A stretch of 64,000 nucleotides of DNA from NCBI GenBank assembly GCA_028751875.1, contig CM054154.1, forward strand, positions 52,245,476 through 52,309,475. Reading direction: 5' to 3'. The notes beneath the pieces are model-generated. The model saw nothing but the letters and a program-made list of their open reading frames with translations, did no database searches and was not told where the DNA came from. The translations under genes and the position numbers were made by a program. The stretch is from Rapana venosa. Lineage: Eukaryota; Mollusca; Gastropoda; Neogastropoda; Muricidae. Of the stretch, positions 22,046 through 32,949 are shown in pieces. How positions within the stretch are numbered: the first letter of the stretch is position 1; each line of letters begins with the position of its first letter.

Positions 22046-22639
22046 ACCTCATGGCCGAGTCCCTAGGTGACAACATTAGATCTGGTGTCTGTGTTTTTAG
22101 GAGTACTTTTAAATGTTTCTGTTAACTGTGTTTGTCTGCATTTAGCTCTACTGCGTGTTTGTGGGCCAGCACAGGGTGTCTGAGTCAGTTCATTTTCAAC
22201 AGAGAAACATGACTGAGATAGAATGTCTTGGTTGGTGCTTCCTGACACTTCATGCAGGCCCTCTCCGTCACCCTCTTTGTCGCCTGTTGGAACAATGGCA
22301 CTGTCCTCTGACTTTTCTTCTGACACAAGTCTCTGCTTGACAAAGGTCTGACTTTCAGGGTCGAACATTACATCAGCTGAGTCTCCGTAACAGCCTTGTT
22401 GTGTTTGAGGCTGGAACAGATCCTGACTGGCACCACCACAGGGAGGAGAAAGAGTTGCGCTGCCCCGCACTGTCTCCTGTGGTGAAACAGGGGGGTTACT
22501 GGCTGGAGCCGTGGTGTCAGTCACTGCCTCTGCTGCTGTTGCACTGTGTACCTCTTCAGGGGCCAGGATTTCACAGCTAGAGTCCTGGAGGTGATTTGGA
22601 GACCGGACTTCTGTTGCGGCAGCTGCTCCTGTTGCTGTG

Positions 22640-23752
22640 GCGTCGGTCTTTCTGCCAGTTTCTTCCTTGCAGTCTGTACTGGCAGTCACAGGCAGCTGCT
22701 CCTGTTGCTGTGACGTCATTCTTTCTGCCAGTTTCTTCCTTGCAGTCTGTACTGGCAGTCACAGGCAGTTGTTGCTGTTGCTGTGACGTCGGTCTTTCTG
22801 CCAGCTTCTTCCTTGCAGTCTGTACTGGCAGTCACAGGCAGTTGTTGCTGTGACGTCAGTCTTTCTGCCAGCTTCTTCCTTGCAGTCTGTACTGGCAGTC
22901 ACAGGCAGTTGTTGCTGTTGCTGTGACGTCAGTCTTTCTGCCAGCTTCTTCCTTGCAGTCTGTACTGGCTGTCACAGGCAGTTGTTGCTGTGACGTCAGT
23001 CTTTCTGCCAGCTTCTTCCTTGCAGTCTGTACTGGCTGTCACAGGCAGTTGTTGCTGTGACGTCAGTCTTTCTGCCAGCTTCTTCCTTGCAGTCTGTACT
23101 GGCAATCACAGGCAGTTGTTGCTGTGACGTCAGTCTTTCTGCCAGCTTCTTCCTTGCAGTCTGTACTGGCAGTCACAGGAAGTTCTTGCTGTTGCTGTGA
23201 CGTCAGTCTTTCTGCCAGCTTCTTCCTTGCAGTCTGTACTGGCAGTCACAGGCAGTTCTTGCTGTTGCCGTGACGTCAGTCTTTCTGCCAGCTTCTTCCT
23301 TGCAGTCTGTACTGGAAGTCACAGGCAGTTGTTGCTGTTGCCGTGACGTCAGTCTTTCTGCCAGTTTCTTCCTTGCAGTCTGTACTGGCAGTCACAGGCA
23401 GTTGTTGCTGTTGCTGTGACGTCAGTCTTTCTGCCAGTTTCTTCCTTGCAGTCTGTACTGGCAGTCACAGGCAGTTGTTGCTGTGACGTCAGTCTTTCTG
23501 CCAGCTTCTTCCTTGCAGTCTGTACTGGCAGTCACAGGCAGTTGTTGCTGTGACGTCAGTTTTTTCTGCCAGCTTCTTCCTGCAGTCTTTTACTGGCAGT
23601 CACAGGCAGTTGTTGCTGTGACGTCAGTCTTTCTGCCAGCTTCTTCCTTGCAGTCTGTACTGGCAGTCACAGGCAGTTGTTGCTGTGACGTCAGTCTTTC
23701 TGCCAGCTTCTTCCTTGCAGTCTGTACTGGCAGTCACAGGCAGTTGCTCCTG
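22640..23752. repeat. 67/73-bp coding-region minisatellite, about 16 units
   Basis: Direct repeats of a unit with GACGTCAGTCTTTCTGCCAG, CTTCTTCCTTGCAGTCTGTA and CTGGCAGTCACAGGCAGTTG. Two lengths alternate, 67 and 73 bp, differing by one extra TTGCTG hexamer. On the minus strand a unit encodes QEQLPVTASTDCKEEAGRKT. Both unit lengths equal 1 modulo 3, so each added unit shifts the frame and the array breaks LINE-D ORF1. Confidence 0.92.
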
Positions 23753-24821
23753 ACTGGTTGATGGTTCCTGTTGGCACTCCCGTCGTGGAAGTGAGGGGTA
23801 ATCCGTCATGCTGGAGAGGGAGGGTGGACACTGTGAAGGCTGTTTTGCATTCTCTTCACGTGCTGTCTGTTCTGCACCGTGCTCTCTTCTGGGTGGATGT
23901 CTGACAGAGGATCTGGAGTTTGTGTTTTTGTGGAACCCCCGAGCCTGGAAGTCATTGTTTCTGTACAGGAGAAAGCCCATTACGAAAATAGGCATCTCTG
24001 CCCTGGTTCTTCAGCTCCTGTAGGACCTTTTGCTGTCGAGTGGTCAGCTCAGCCGCAACATGCACGCCAGCTCCTCAGCCATCTTCTTTCTCATGTCTCT
24101 GTTCTCCAAGAGAAACAGCTTGTCTGGCCAGGTGTGGAAGCACCAATGAGAAACACGTGGTCGACTGTGGTTTTGTTGTCTTCTTCCTAGACGGTAGGCA
24201 TATTCTATGTCAGCAGTTGTCCATACCTTGCTGTCATAGAATTTGTTCAGAAGTTTGACAACTTTCTCTCTGCACATCTTGCTGTCTTCTTTGGGACCTT
24301 CATACACATTGAAGAAACGCAGGTTGTTGTTTTTGGAATGTGCCTCAAGTTTGTCCACTTCTTCATCAAGATTGTTTGCTGTGTCAAAACAAAATCGTTG
24401 TTGATCACCAAGTTGCCTGCATTCTTGCTCCAAATAGTCACATGTCTTTCAGGCATTCAACGTCAGCCTTCAACCGGTTGTTCTCTGCCATGAGGGTTTC
24501 ATTGCAGTCTCTGACATGACTCAAGTCTCTGGTCAGAGCAGCTTGGTTCTGGCTCATCTCCTGCAGGTGTCTTGACATGTTGTCTGCCAAGTAGTTCAAG
24601 GAGCCCCCTAAGTGGTCCCCCATGTTCTGCATCCATCGCAGATCCGCAGCTTGAAGGGAAGCAAAGGCAGTAGAAGGAACATGGGTGGATGAAAGGGGAG
24701 GAGGAACAGGGAAAGGTGCAGCATAGGGTGTAGATGTTGAAACAAAACTATGCACAAAGTTGGATGAAGGTGGAAACTGTTCTGTTCCACTGTGGTGGAC
24801 ATCATTTCTTACTTCTCTTCC

Positions 24822-24848
24822 AGGTCCAGGGTTTGATTCAATGTCTCC
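24822..24848 (-). other. 2A translational-recoding peptide in LINE-D ORF1
   Basis: The nine codons read GDIESNPGP, a perfect match to the 2A consensus D-V/I-E-x-N-P-G-P. Such peptides make the ribosome skip the Gly-Pro bond, releasing the upstream product and restarting at Pro. Here the upstream product would be a 137-residue leader with two hydrophobic stretches, and the downstream product the RNA-binding ORF1 protein. 2A sequences are known in the N-termini of some APE-type LINEs. Leader to motif is in one open frame. Confidence 0.88.
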
Positions 24849-25439
24849 ACATTGCAGCAAAAATGCCAAAATGAAAACAATAGCAAAGACAGAAAGATTT
24901 TCAATCACACCCCAATTGTTTTCTTCACGTAAAGAAACACTGATTGTACACAAGAAAGGGATATGCTTGCTTTCCATGAAGAAGTGAGCTGTTGCCAACA
25001 TCTGTATCCAGTGGAGTTGAGGAAACGACTCGTTCAAAGATGGATGACATGCACTGGCACTGTAGTCACAAAGGCTGCAATAATTTTCACACGCTGTCCC
25101 ATTCAAGTCACTGGACCCATAACACAGTATCAGCAGGGAGAGAAGCACTGAAGCAGTGCGAACAAAGTTCAGTGGCCAGCACAGTTTCACCTTCCTTTGC
25201 TGTGTTTGCTGAATGGCCACTACTCTTCCTCGCATGAAAAACTGAAAACGCCAATAAAATTGGCCACATGCATACCTCTGAAGGATAAATTTGATACTGG
25301 CATGATCAGTGTACCTTCATGAAGAAGTTAGTACCAAAATTGCAGTGATGTACTTTGATTACATGCTACTAATTAGCAAAATTAACAGCACAAGTGAAAA
25401 GTACGCTTCTCTGTTGCTTGAGAATAGCTCACCTCCAGA

Positions 25440-25479
25440 GAGAGAGAGAGAGAAACGAGAGAGAAGAGAGAGGAGAGAG

Positions 25480-25510
<31 letters not shown>

Positions 25511-25512
25511 TG

Positions 25513-25543
<31 letters not shown>

Positions 25544-25547
25544 GAGA
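25440..25547. repeat. (GA)n microsatellite at a probable LINE 3' end
   Basis: GA repeats with AA interruptions. Read on the minus strand they follow GACAATAAATGGTCAAAGCG, a poly(A)-signal next to a (CT)n tail. Sequence to about 25700 on the right may be the 3' UTR of an unrecognised LINE; no coding is seen in it. Confidence 0.7.
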
Positions 25548-26084
25548 CGCTTTGACCATTTATTGTCATTGCCCAAAGTGGCCTATTGACAAGGGGGGTT
25601 ATACACGACTTTCTTTTGTAAATACAAATAAATACAAGAAAAATCACATGATGCAATTTAACGTAATGAAAACCAAAAATGAGCTCTTATGAACAGATAC
25701 GACTTTAAGCTCTGACGTTAAACTCAGTTTCAAATTTAACACAAAGTAATAACAAGGAACAACAATAGAACCAATAAGCAATAACTAAAATAATGAAAAG
25801 AACATTCTAGAATGCTATAATTAGACCATCCATTGACATTGTATGTGAAATTTTCAAAAAATATTTTTGCTGAGACTAAAGCGTAATATAAATGTTTTCT
25901 TTAGGTGTTTCACAAAAAATTTTGGAGTTTACATAATATAAATGTTACTTTAGTTTAGTCACAAATGTTAAACTAATTGGAACTTAGCTGTAATTGTCTT
26001 AATTTCAGTGCTTCAGCAATAAACTTTGCAACCGATTTGATCACAATATCATCATCGGACGATAAGATAGAAAAGAGAAAGAAA
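25548..26084. other. AT-rich DNA, possible LINE 3' UTR
   Basis: No coding motif. AATAAA lies on the minus strand about 15 bp from the GA tract, which suggests the end of a minus-strand retrotransposon transcript. The remainder is AT-rich and unassigned. Confidence 0.4.
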
Positions 26085-26170
26085 GAAGAGAGAAGAGAGA
26101 GAGGAGCAGAGAGAGAGAGAGAGAGAGAGAAGGAGAGAGAGAGTAGAGATGAGAGAGAGAGAGAGAGCTC
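26085..26170. repeat. (GA)n tail of LINE-A4
   Basis: GA-rich tract directly abutting the AATAAA-containing 3' end of LINE-A4. On the element's sense strand it is a (CT)n tail. The paralogue LINE-A5 ends in the same way at 32949. Confidence 0.8.
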
Positions 26171-29100
26171 GAACGATTTATTCACAAAAAGGCCATTGGC
26201 CCATACATGAATGGGGTTGCCGAACAGCTTAGCATTTTGGTGCGGGTTAAAAGCAATAGTAAACTACAAACAAACAAAACAAAAAAACAACAAAAAACCG
26301 ACAACATGTTACTGTTAGGATAACAATTATCTCTTATTCTGAAAGCTCTACACAAATATAAAGTGAGGCTGTGCACAGCCTCAGGATGACTTGATGCCAG
26401 GAGTATAACAGAGTCTAAATAAATTAGGCTGTTACTATATTTAATATGTAGTTTCTGCCTAACATCCTCTAATACTGGACAGCACAACACAAAATGCACT
26501 TCATCCTCAGGTGCTTGCTTACATAATGGGCATAGCAGCCTGAGTCATCAATATCATGTTCTCTGTATCTCAATTTATTAACTTTTTTATCTGATACACA
26601 AGTCTAAACTTAGACATAAATTCTTTTCAAATGTATAATCCATAATCAAGTTTTAGATAAGGTTTTGACATCATGCGAACGTATAAATTGTCTGTACATT
26701 TGAAATCTTTCACTGTTTGTATATGATCACTCCATTGCTGCCATCGGCAGTCAATCAATCTTTGCCTGATAGCGTTAATAAACTCTCTACAATTCCGACT
26801 CCTTGATTGAGCCAAACAAATCCAAACCCCAGTTCACACAAACAGGTACGTATTTGTGAAGCCCAGGTGCTGCTTTTCCCCTTGACATCTAGATCATAAA
26901 GCATCTTGTAAGACTTAAAAGGTAACCTGCACTCATCTATATGCAGAATTCTTAATCAATATCTCACGCATCTTTACAGCAGCATTAACAGAGAGAGGAT
27001 ATCTATCAGTTTCACTATTAAACAGATCATTAGGTGTACGTCTATCTAAGCCTAAAAAACTGCTTTAAAGCAAAGAGGTGCACTGATTCACAATGGGGTT
27101 ACAGCTGCATCCAAGCCCCAAAATTTCTGCATCATATAACACAGTGGTGTATTTGTGCATCAAATATCTTCCATGACACAAGTCAAAAGAGTTATTATTC
27201 AATATTCGAGTTTTTTCAACACAAATAAACAAGCTTCTTTTACCTCGACTTGCCAGATCTTTACATGCAGTTATGCAACTAAGCTTTGTAGAAAAACAGA
27301 TTCCTAAATATTTATATACATTAATCACAGGCATGATATTTCCATTGTACAACCATTTTTCATGAGTAGCTAAATATCCACCTTTTCTGAATACAACGAT
27401 ATTACTCTTACACAGATTAACCGTAAGATCCAGTGATGTTGCAGCACTGCTTAGCTGGTTTAACTCGCTTTTGTAAGCCTACAACAGTTTCAGATAGCAG
27501 AATGACATCATCAGCAAGCAGAAGAATAAACAACTCTGAGAAATCTTGGGGAAAGTGGCACCATGTTTACCATTATTGATGACATCTCTGGCTAACTCAT
27601 TGATAAAACAGAAAACAATAAGGGGCTCATACATCACCCTGTTTAACACCAGGTGGTACAGTATATTATGTCGGTCACTTTAGTTCCACATCTTATTCTG
27701 CTTCTGACATTCTGATACATGGCTCTCAAAATCGTAATAGTTTTACCCTTCAAACCATTTTTTCGAGAATAGGCCACAACAAGTTCCTGTTAACAGAATC
27801 AATGTTTTTTACAGTCAATAAATGCTACATACAGCTTACGGTTATGAGCAAACTGTTTCTGTACAAACGCAAGCAGAGTGAACATATGATCTATAGTAGA
27901 GTATCCTCTCTTAAAACCAGCTTGGTGCTCACCTGTAATATTATTTTTCATAACCCATTCCTGTAACCTATTGTTAATAATAGTACTATATACCTTACTA
28001 CTTATGTCTGTATGAGAAATTCCCCGGTAGTTATTAGGGTTATCTACATCACCCTTTTTATGCAATGTTAGTATTATAGATTCAGCCAAGTTATCTGGAA
28101 AAAGACCATCATCAAAAATTTTGTTGAATAGTTTTAGAAGGAAAGCACAATATTTTGATCCCATATTTTAGCAATTCACCAATGATTTGATCAGGACCGG
28201 CTGCTTTCTCACTCTTTAATTTTCTAAGTGCCCCTAATATTTCATTTTTAGATATGGGACGATCAAAATCTTCCTCAGTTCCATTACTGTCAACATCAGT
28301 AATCATGGAGTTGGCTAATGAGTCTTTCTCCAACAGGATTTTGAAATGTTGAAACCATCTGTCAATGATATACTATTCTTTGGCTGACTTTTTCTAAATG
28401 ACACCTTAACACTTTTCCAGAACTGGACTTGAGAAGAGATAGATGACATAATATCTGCAAGTAAGGTCTTATTATACTGTTTCCTTTTTCGTTCAATCAT
28501 GCATTTATATTCCCTTCTTGTGACACAGTACACGTTTTTGTCCTCGTTTCTTAATGTTTTTCGGAAAGTCTTCAGACGTTTTCTGACCTTATATTTCATA
28601 CTTTTACATTCATTATCAAACCAAGTATCATTTGATGGACCTTTATTGATATGTACCTGTTTCTTCATACATTCAGCACTGGCTTTTATGAAACCATTAA
28701 ACAAATCTAAGCTTCATTAATGTTCTCATCAATCATCTGAAAGGCATTAAAAAAAATTCACACATGTTCACATCATGAGGATTTCTTTATAAACTGAGAG
28801 TTTGTTTCATCCCATACAAACTTTCCATAACAGGATGGCTCCTCAGTTTCCACACCTGTATATATATACTGGATTAATATATAATTCAACAGGAAGGTAT
28901 CGGAATCAGAACGCTTGGCAACAAACAAACGACATGAGTCAAAAATCTGAGAGAACAAATCATCTGACCACTAAAAAATATCATAACACCACATCCTCTC
29001 ATCAGAGATGTATGTATAGCATCCTTGTTGGTCACCATTAACATACGCCATTAGAATTTGTAAACTAAGAGCAGTGCACATATCAATAGTAATTTACCAT

Positions 29101-29520
29101 AATTGTTGAGAACATAATCTTCAGAATTACAATTGCTGTAATGAGACATACTTTTACTTGGACATCTGAACTAAAGTCATTTTCTACATGCTGACAAGAA
29201 AGTTTTTGAGTCCTGCTGTTAAGGTCTCCACATAGTATTATATCTACTTCATCCAGTGTCACCACACAATTTACCAAACATTCTTCCAACATAGCAATTC
29301 CATTATCATTGTCAAACATGTTGTAAAAAGGCGAACCTTCAGGTGAGATATACACACAGACAAGCAAAACATTTCTTGCTGTACACAACAGAAATTTGTC
29401 ACAGAGAAAAATGCAAATATTAGGATATGGAACATCTAAACAATTCACAAAGGCAGATAACTCATGCCTTATTAAACAAACTAAACCACTAGATCGCCTC
29501 CCTAACTTTAATTGCCGACT
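26171..29520 (-). pseudogene. LINE-A4 ORF2: endonuclease end, RT and zinc finger
   Basis: The 3' two thirds of a LINE-A element. Reading leftwards: endonuclease (VCVYISPEG, CGDLNSRTQ near 29200); linker (TWFDNECKSMKYKV); RT blocks PISKNEILGALRKLKSEKAA, GDVDNPNNYRGISHTDISSK and GEHQAGFKRGYSTIDHM; catalytic LLADDVILLSE near 27510; VYKYLGICFSTKLSC; and a terminal zinc-finger-like region whose intact form in LINE-A5 is CPLCKQAPEDEVHF. The 3' UTR ends with GTGAATAAATCGTTCGAG and then (CT)n. Many frame changes make it a pseudogene. The RTE-c insertion splits its endonuclease at 29520/31116. Confidence 0.82.
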
Positions 29521-31115
29521 TACAGAAGGCCTTCTTCTTCAAGTGTCCGGTCTGGTCCTGCAGACATCAAAGATCATGGCTCTCCATTCTTCCCTGTTCT
29601 CGGTCCCTCTCATGAGCTCATTGTTGGTGCCCTCTTTATTCGTTGCGAATTTGTTTAAGCTGTCTGTGAATTTTGTGCGTTGTCTTCCTCTGCTCTTGTT
29701 TCCACAGATTTTGCCACTCCATAACAGTTTCTCTAGTCCGTCAGCCCTGATTATATGGCCGAAAAATTTGAGCTGTCTTTCTCTGATGTGTTGAGAAGGG
29801 ATCTCTTGTACCCAGCCATTTCCATTACTTCTGCATTTGTTTTTTCTTTTTGTCCATGAACTTTCGTGATTTTCCGGATGAACCACATTTCCACTGCTTT
29901 CTAGTCGCTGTTCTGTGTCCTTGGCTAGGGTCCAGCACTCACATCCGTACAGAAGAATGGACCATACGTAAGGCTCTCAAAACATGGATCTTTGTCTTGA
30001 GGCTTATCTTACTGTTGGTAAAAATGCATTTCATGTTGTTAAAAGTTGCCTTAGATTGACCGATTCTCTTCTTGATTTCTGTGTCACACTTGCCGTCCGG
30101 GGTGATAGTAACAACCAAGGTATTTAAAGGTGTTTACTTGTCTGATTCTCTCTCCTTTACAGGCTATGTTGCATTGTTGGTATAACAGCTTTTTTCGAGA
30201 TCACCATGCATTCTGTCTTCTTTGCATTGAGCTGTAATCCTTTCTTTTCGCTTTCGTCTGTTACTGTTGTTAAAATCTTTTGCAGTTTTTCTTCAGAGTC
30301 GGCGATAAGGACTGTGTCATCTGCATATCTCAGGTTGTTGATGTTGTGGCCACCTACACTAATTCCCTCATGATTCTCAATATTTCGTAGAATTATTTCA
30401 CTATATACATTAAATAAATCAGGCGAGAACACGCAGCCCTGCCTCACACCCCTGCAGATTGGTCTATATTGACTGATGTCATTGTCGACTCTAATGGCTG
30501 CCTCCTGTTCCCAATATATGTTTCTGAGGACTCGAAGATCTTTCCCGTCGATGTATAGCCCTGCCAGAATATCAAACAAGTCAAGTGTCGTACTTTGTCG
30601 AACGCTTTTGAGTAGTCAATGAAGCAGAGGTACAGGTCTTTCTGGACCTCGATGGATCTTTCCATGAGAGTTTTCAATGCGAAGATTGCATTTCTGGTGC
30701 CTTTGTCTGCCATGATCCAAATTGCGTTTCTGATATTTCTGGGAGTATTTTATTTCTCATTCTCTTCATGAGTATTCGTAAAGAACTTTGGTGAGGTGAC
30801 TCATCAGGCTGATTGTACGATGTTGGTCACATTCAGCTGTACCCAGTTTCTTAGGGATCGCAATGTAGATGGACTTCTTCATATCTGTCGGAATCTCTCC
30901 TGTGTCATATATATTGTTTAGTAGTTTTGTGACTGCCTTAATTCCCACTTCATCCAGGGCTGTTATCAATTCAGATGGGATATCATCAGTCCTGGCGCCT
31001 TACCACTTTTCATCTTGCTGAGTGCATGTCTCACTTCGACTTCCATGATTATGTGGCCATCTTCGTTGCTAATATGAGGCCTAATAGCCAGTAAAACATC
31101 TGGCTGGACATTTTC
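29521..31115 (-). mobile_element. RTE-c, RTE-type LINE nested in LINE-A4
   Basis: Minus-strand RTE RT: EVEVRHALSKMKSGKAPG, ELITALDEVGIKAVTKLL region, TDMKKSIYIAIPKKLGTAEC, FIDYSKAFDKV, GVRQGCVFSPDLFNVYSE, LRYADDTVLIADSEEKL (catalytic, near 30330), then the C-terminal WFGHIIR-like block (LKFFGHIIRADGLEK) and GRQRTKFTDSLNKF. Several frameshifts break it, near 30170, 30590, 30760 and 31000. The stop TGA begins a short GAA tail (TGAAGAAGAAGG on minus, near 29530-29541). A 5-bp TTCTG is shared by the two junctions. Compared with LINE-A1, about 60-75 bp of the LINE-A4 endonuclease is missing at the site. Confidence 0.8.
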
Positions 31116-32594
31116 CAGAACGTTTCTGTCAGACATATAAAATCAAAGCTACGCACATAAGATACAAAATCTCTATCAGCCAGTTTTGACAACAATCCAT
31201 TTATGTTCCAAGACAAAAATGAAAAAGTTTTATTTGTTTTATCTGTATTGCCACAATTCAATTGATCCACACCATCTAGACTGACACTTTCACCAATTAC
31301 ATTGACATGACAAGACACAGCATTTATGCTTTCAACAGTAGTTAAAGAAGGCTCTTTATTAGAAGACTGCCTACAATACTCATGGTCAGCTGGTGTTAGA
31401 CCTAGGCCAAAGTCAGACCTGTCTTTGTCTAGCCCTGTGTGTGGTGATGTGTCACGCCTCACTGCATCAAGCCTCACTTGGCTAAGCCCTATTACATGAG
31501 TGTCTAACTGAGGCTGAGTGACCAGTATCTGTTTACTTTTCCTACCCTGTGAATTGAGACTATGGCCGGCCAACAAGCTATTCCCTTCTTTGAAGATCAT
31601 TAAGGGTCATCCTTTCGCCATTAATGATCAAATGATCAAAGACCATTCTCACATTTTTTTCCCTCTGCCCTAGCACTCTTCAAGTATGGGGTCAGATTGT
31701 GCCTAATATCTCTAACGGTTTTGGAAAAATCGTCGTCTACAAAAATCCTTGAACCTTTCAGAACGAGTTTTTTGCCTTCAATATCCTAAGCTTATCTTGA
31801 TAAAAAACACCTGGCAATAATGGGAGAGTTGGGTTTAGAATTTATCCTGTGCACACTATCAAACTTGACATCTGCTACATCCATTTTTTTCGTAAGAAGA
31901 TTTTTCACAACCATTTCACAATCAGCTCCAGTCTCATTACTTTTCTTTTCCATGCCATGAATAATGATGTTGTTCCGTCTTGACCGGCCTTCTTGATCGT
32001 CTGCTCTCCTTTCTAGTTTTTCCACTCTGTCCATTAGTTCTGTATTTGATTTTTTTAACTCAGCATTTTCAGACCTAAGATTGTTCACATCTTGTCTGAT
32101 ACCACACATTTGTCAACAATTGTATCTCGTTCTTCTTACTCTCCGTTGTTGACTTTAATAAGTTCTCCACTTTCTCCAACTTGGCCGTCATCGTGGTAAA
32201 TGTCTCATCAGGAGCCACTGTAGGAGAAGACTCCTGTCTACAGTGTATGGTTGTAGGTGTGCTGGCGGTCACATCTGCACTTACTTTAGTTTTCCGCACA
32301 CTTTTATCCTGTGATGGTGCTACGACCACCAGCACCGCTCATCAGGCTGGTTTGCCTCAGCTTGCGTCCTTGGCCAGCAGATTTAGGGGGGGGGTCCAGG
32401 GTTGGTCTCCACATCACTACACCGCAGCAAAAGTCCCCCCCAAAGAGATAGGTGAGGGTCAGTCCTAACAGTACACCGTCTCGCCCGCTCTTTAGCGTCA
32501 GGATGGGCGTCCGCATGGACGATTTGAATTCTGCCCGTTTCGACATGAAACAGGCGAATACTGCCGCAAATGTCCCACAGACAGCCCTGTACAA
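31116..32594 (-). pseudogene. LINE-A4 ORF1 joined to the start of the endonuclease
   Basis: Reading leftwards: a 2A relic (32392-32430), a short linker (KSAGQGRKLRQ), Ser/Thr-rich sequence, and a coiled coil (KLEKVENLLKSTTESKKNE; LRSENAELKKSNTELMDRVE). An RRM-like part follows (RRNNIIIHGMEKKSNETG, KFDSVHRINSKPNSPII), then a low-complexity tail. In the same frame as the tail (31049-31600) the EEP endonuclease begins: FSFLSWNINGLLSKLADRDF, FDFICLTETF. ORF1 and ORF2 are thus continuous in frame here. Frame changes near 31700, 32090 and 32390 break it. It ends where RTE-c was inserted. Confidence 0.75.
32392..32430 (-). other. 2A peptide relic in LINE-A4 with C9 homopolymer
   Basis: The frame reads LLRCSDVETNPGP, a clear 2A motif, and is open upstream to beyond 32570. 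Directly after the final Pro codon a run of nine C bases puts a stop (TAA) in frame, whereas the downstream ORF1 lies in the frame that eight C bases would give. Either the copy is decayed or the homopolymer length is a sequencing error. Confidence 0.75.
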
Positions 32595-32739
32595 CTGCAG
32601 CGATATTCCCTTCCTCCTTATCTAACTGTATGCAAACAATGAAAAACTAAGGCCACTTAAAACTGGTTACTAATTCATAAAAATACTAGAGCACTTTCTG
32701 TACGTACAGTCTTCACCTTCACATTACATGATCGGCCCC

Positions 32740-32767
32740 CCGAGTAAGTGAGTGAGTGAGTGAGTGA

Positions 32768-32838
<71 letters not shown>

Positions 32839-32859
32839 TTTGTGAGAGAGAGAGAGAGT

Positions 32860-32948
<89 letters not shown>

Positions 32949-32949
32949 G
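32740..32949. repeat. Compound microsatellite (GTGA)n(TG)n(GA)n
   Basis: GTGA tetramers (32744-32772), TG repeats (32773-32840) and then about 100 bp of GA. It abuts the 3' end of LINE-A5; the GA part equals a (CT)n tail on that element's sense strand. Confidence 0.92.

Larger units (their letters stand above)
22031..25300 (-). pseudogene. LINE-D ORF1 with leader, 2A peptide, coiled coil and RRM
   Basis: Starts at Met 25235. Residues 1-55 contain a signal-like hydrophobic stretch (SVLLSLLILCYG) and a Cys-rich patch with N-glycosylation-type sites; residues about 112-127 are hydrophobic (SVFAIVFILAFLLQC). The 2A motif GDIESNPGP follows, its final Pro being residue 138. After it come a Pro/Ser linker and a coiled coil (MSRHLQEMSQNQAALTRDL, ENNRLKADVECL). 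Next are an RRM-like domain (NLRFFNVYEGPKEDSK, TTADIEYAYRLGRRQQ, DKLFLLENRDMRKK), the LTTRQQKVLQEL block and a Ser/Gln-rich tail with the minisatellite. Single-base frameshifts occur near 24440, 24066 and 23972. The coding end is at 22063. Confidence 0.8.

Noticed and set aside
22640..23752. CRISPR or host protein repeat
   Set aside because: Units are head-to-tail with no spacers, and they lie inside a LINE ORF1; no host protein is supported.
32304..32594. Minus-strand ORF with LLGLTLTYLFGG as a membrane leader
   Set aside because: It lies in a different frame from the 2A motif and downstream frame joins only through the C run; which frame is the true leader cannot be decided from this copy.
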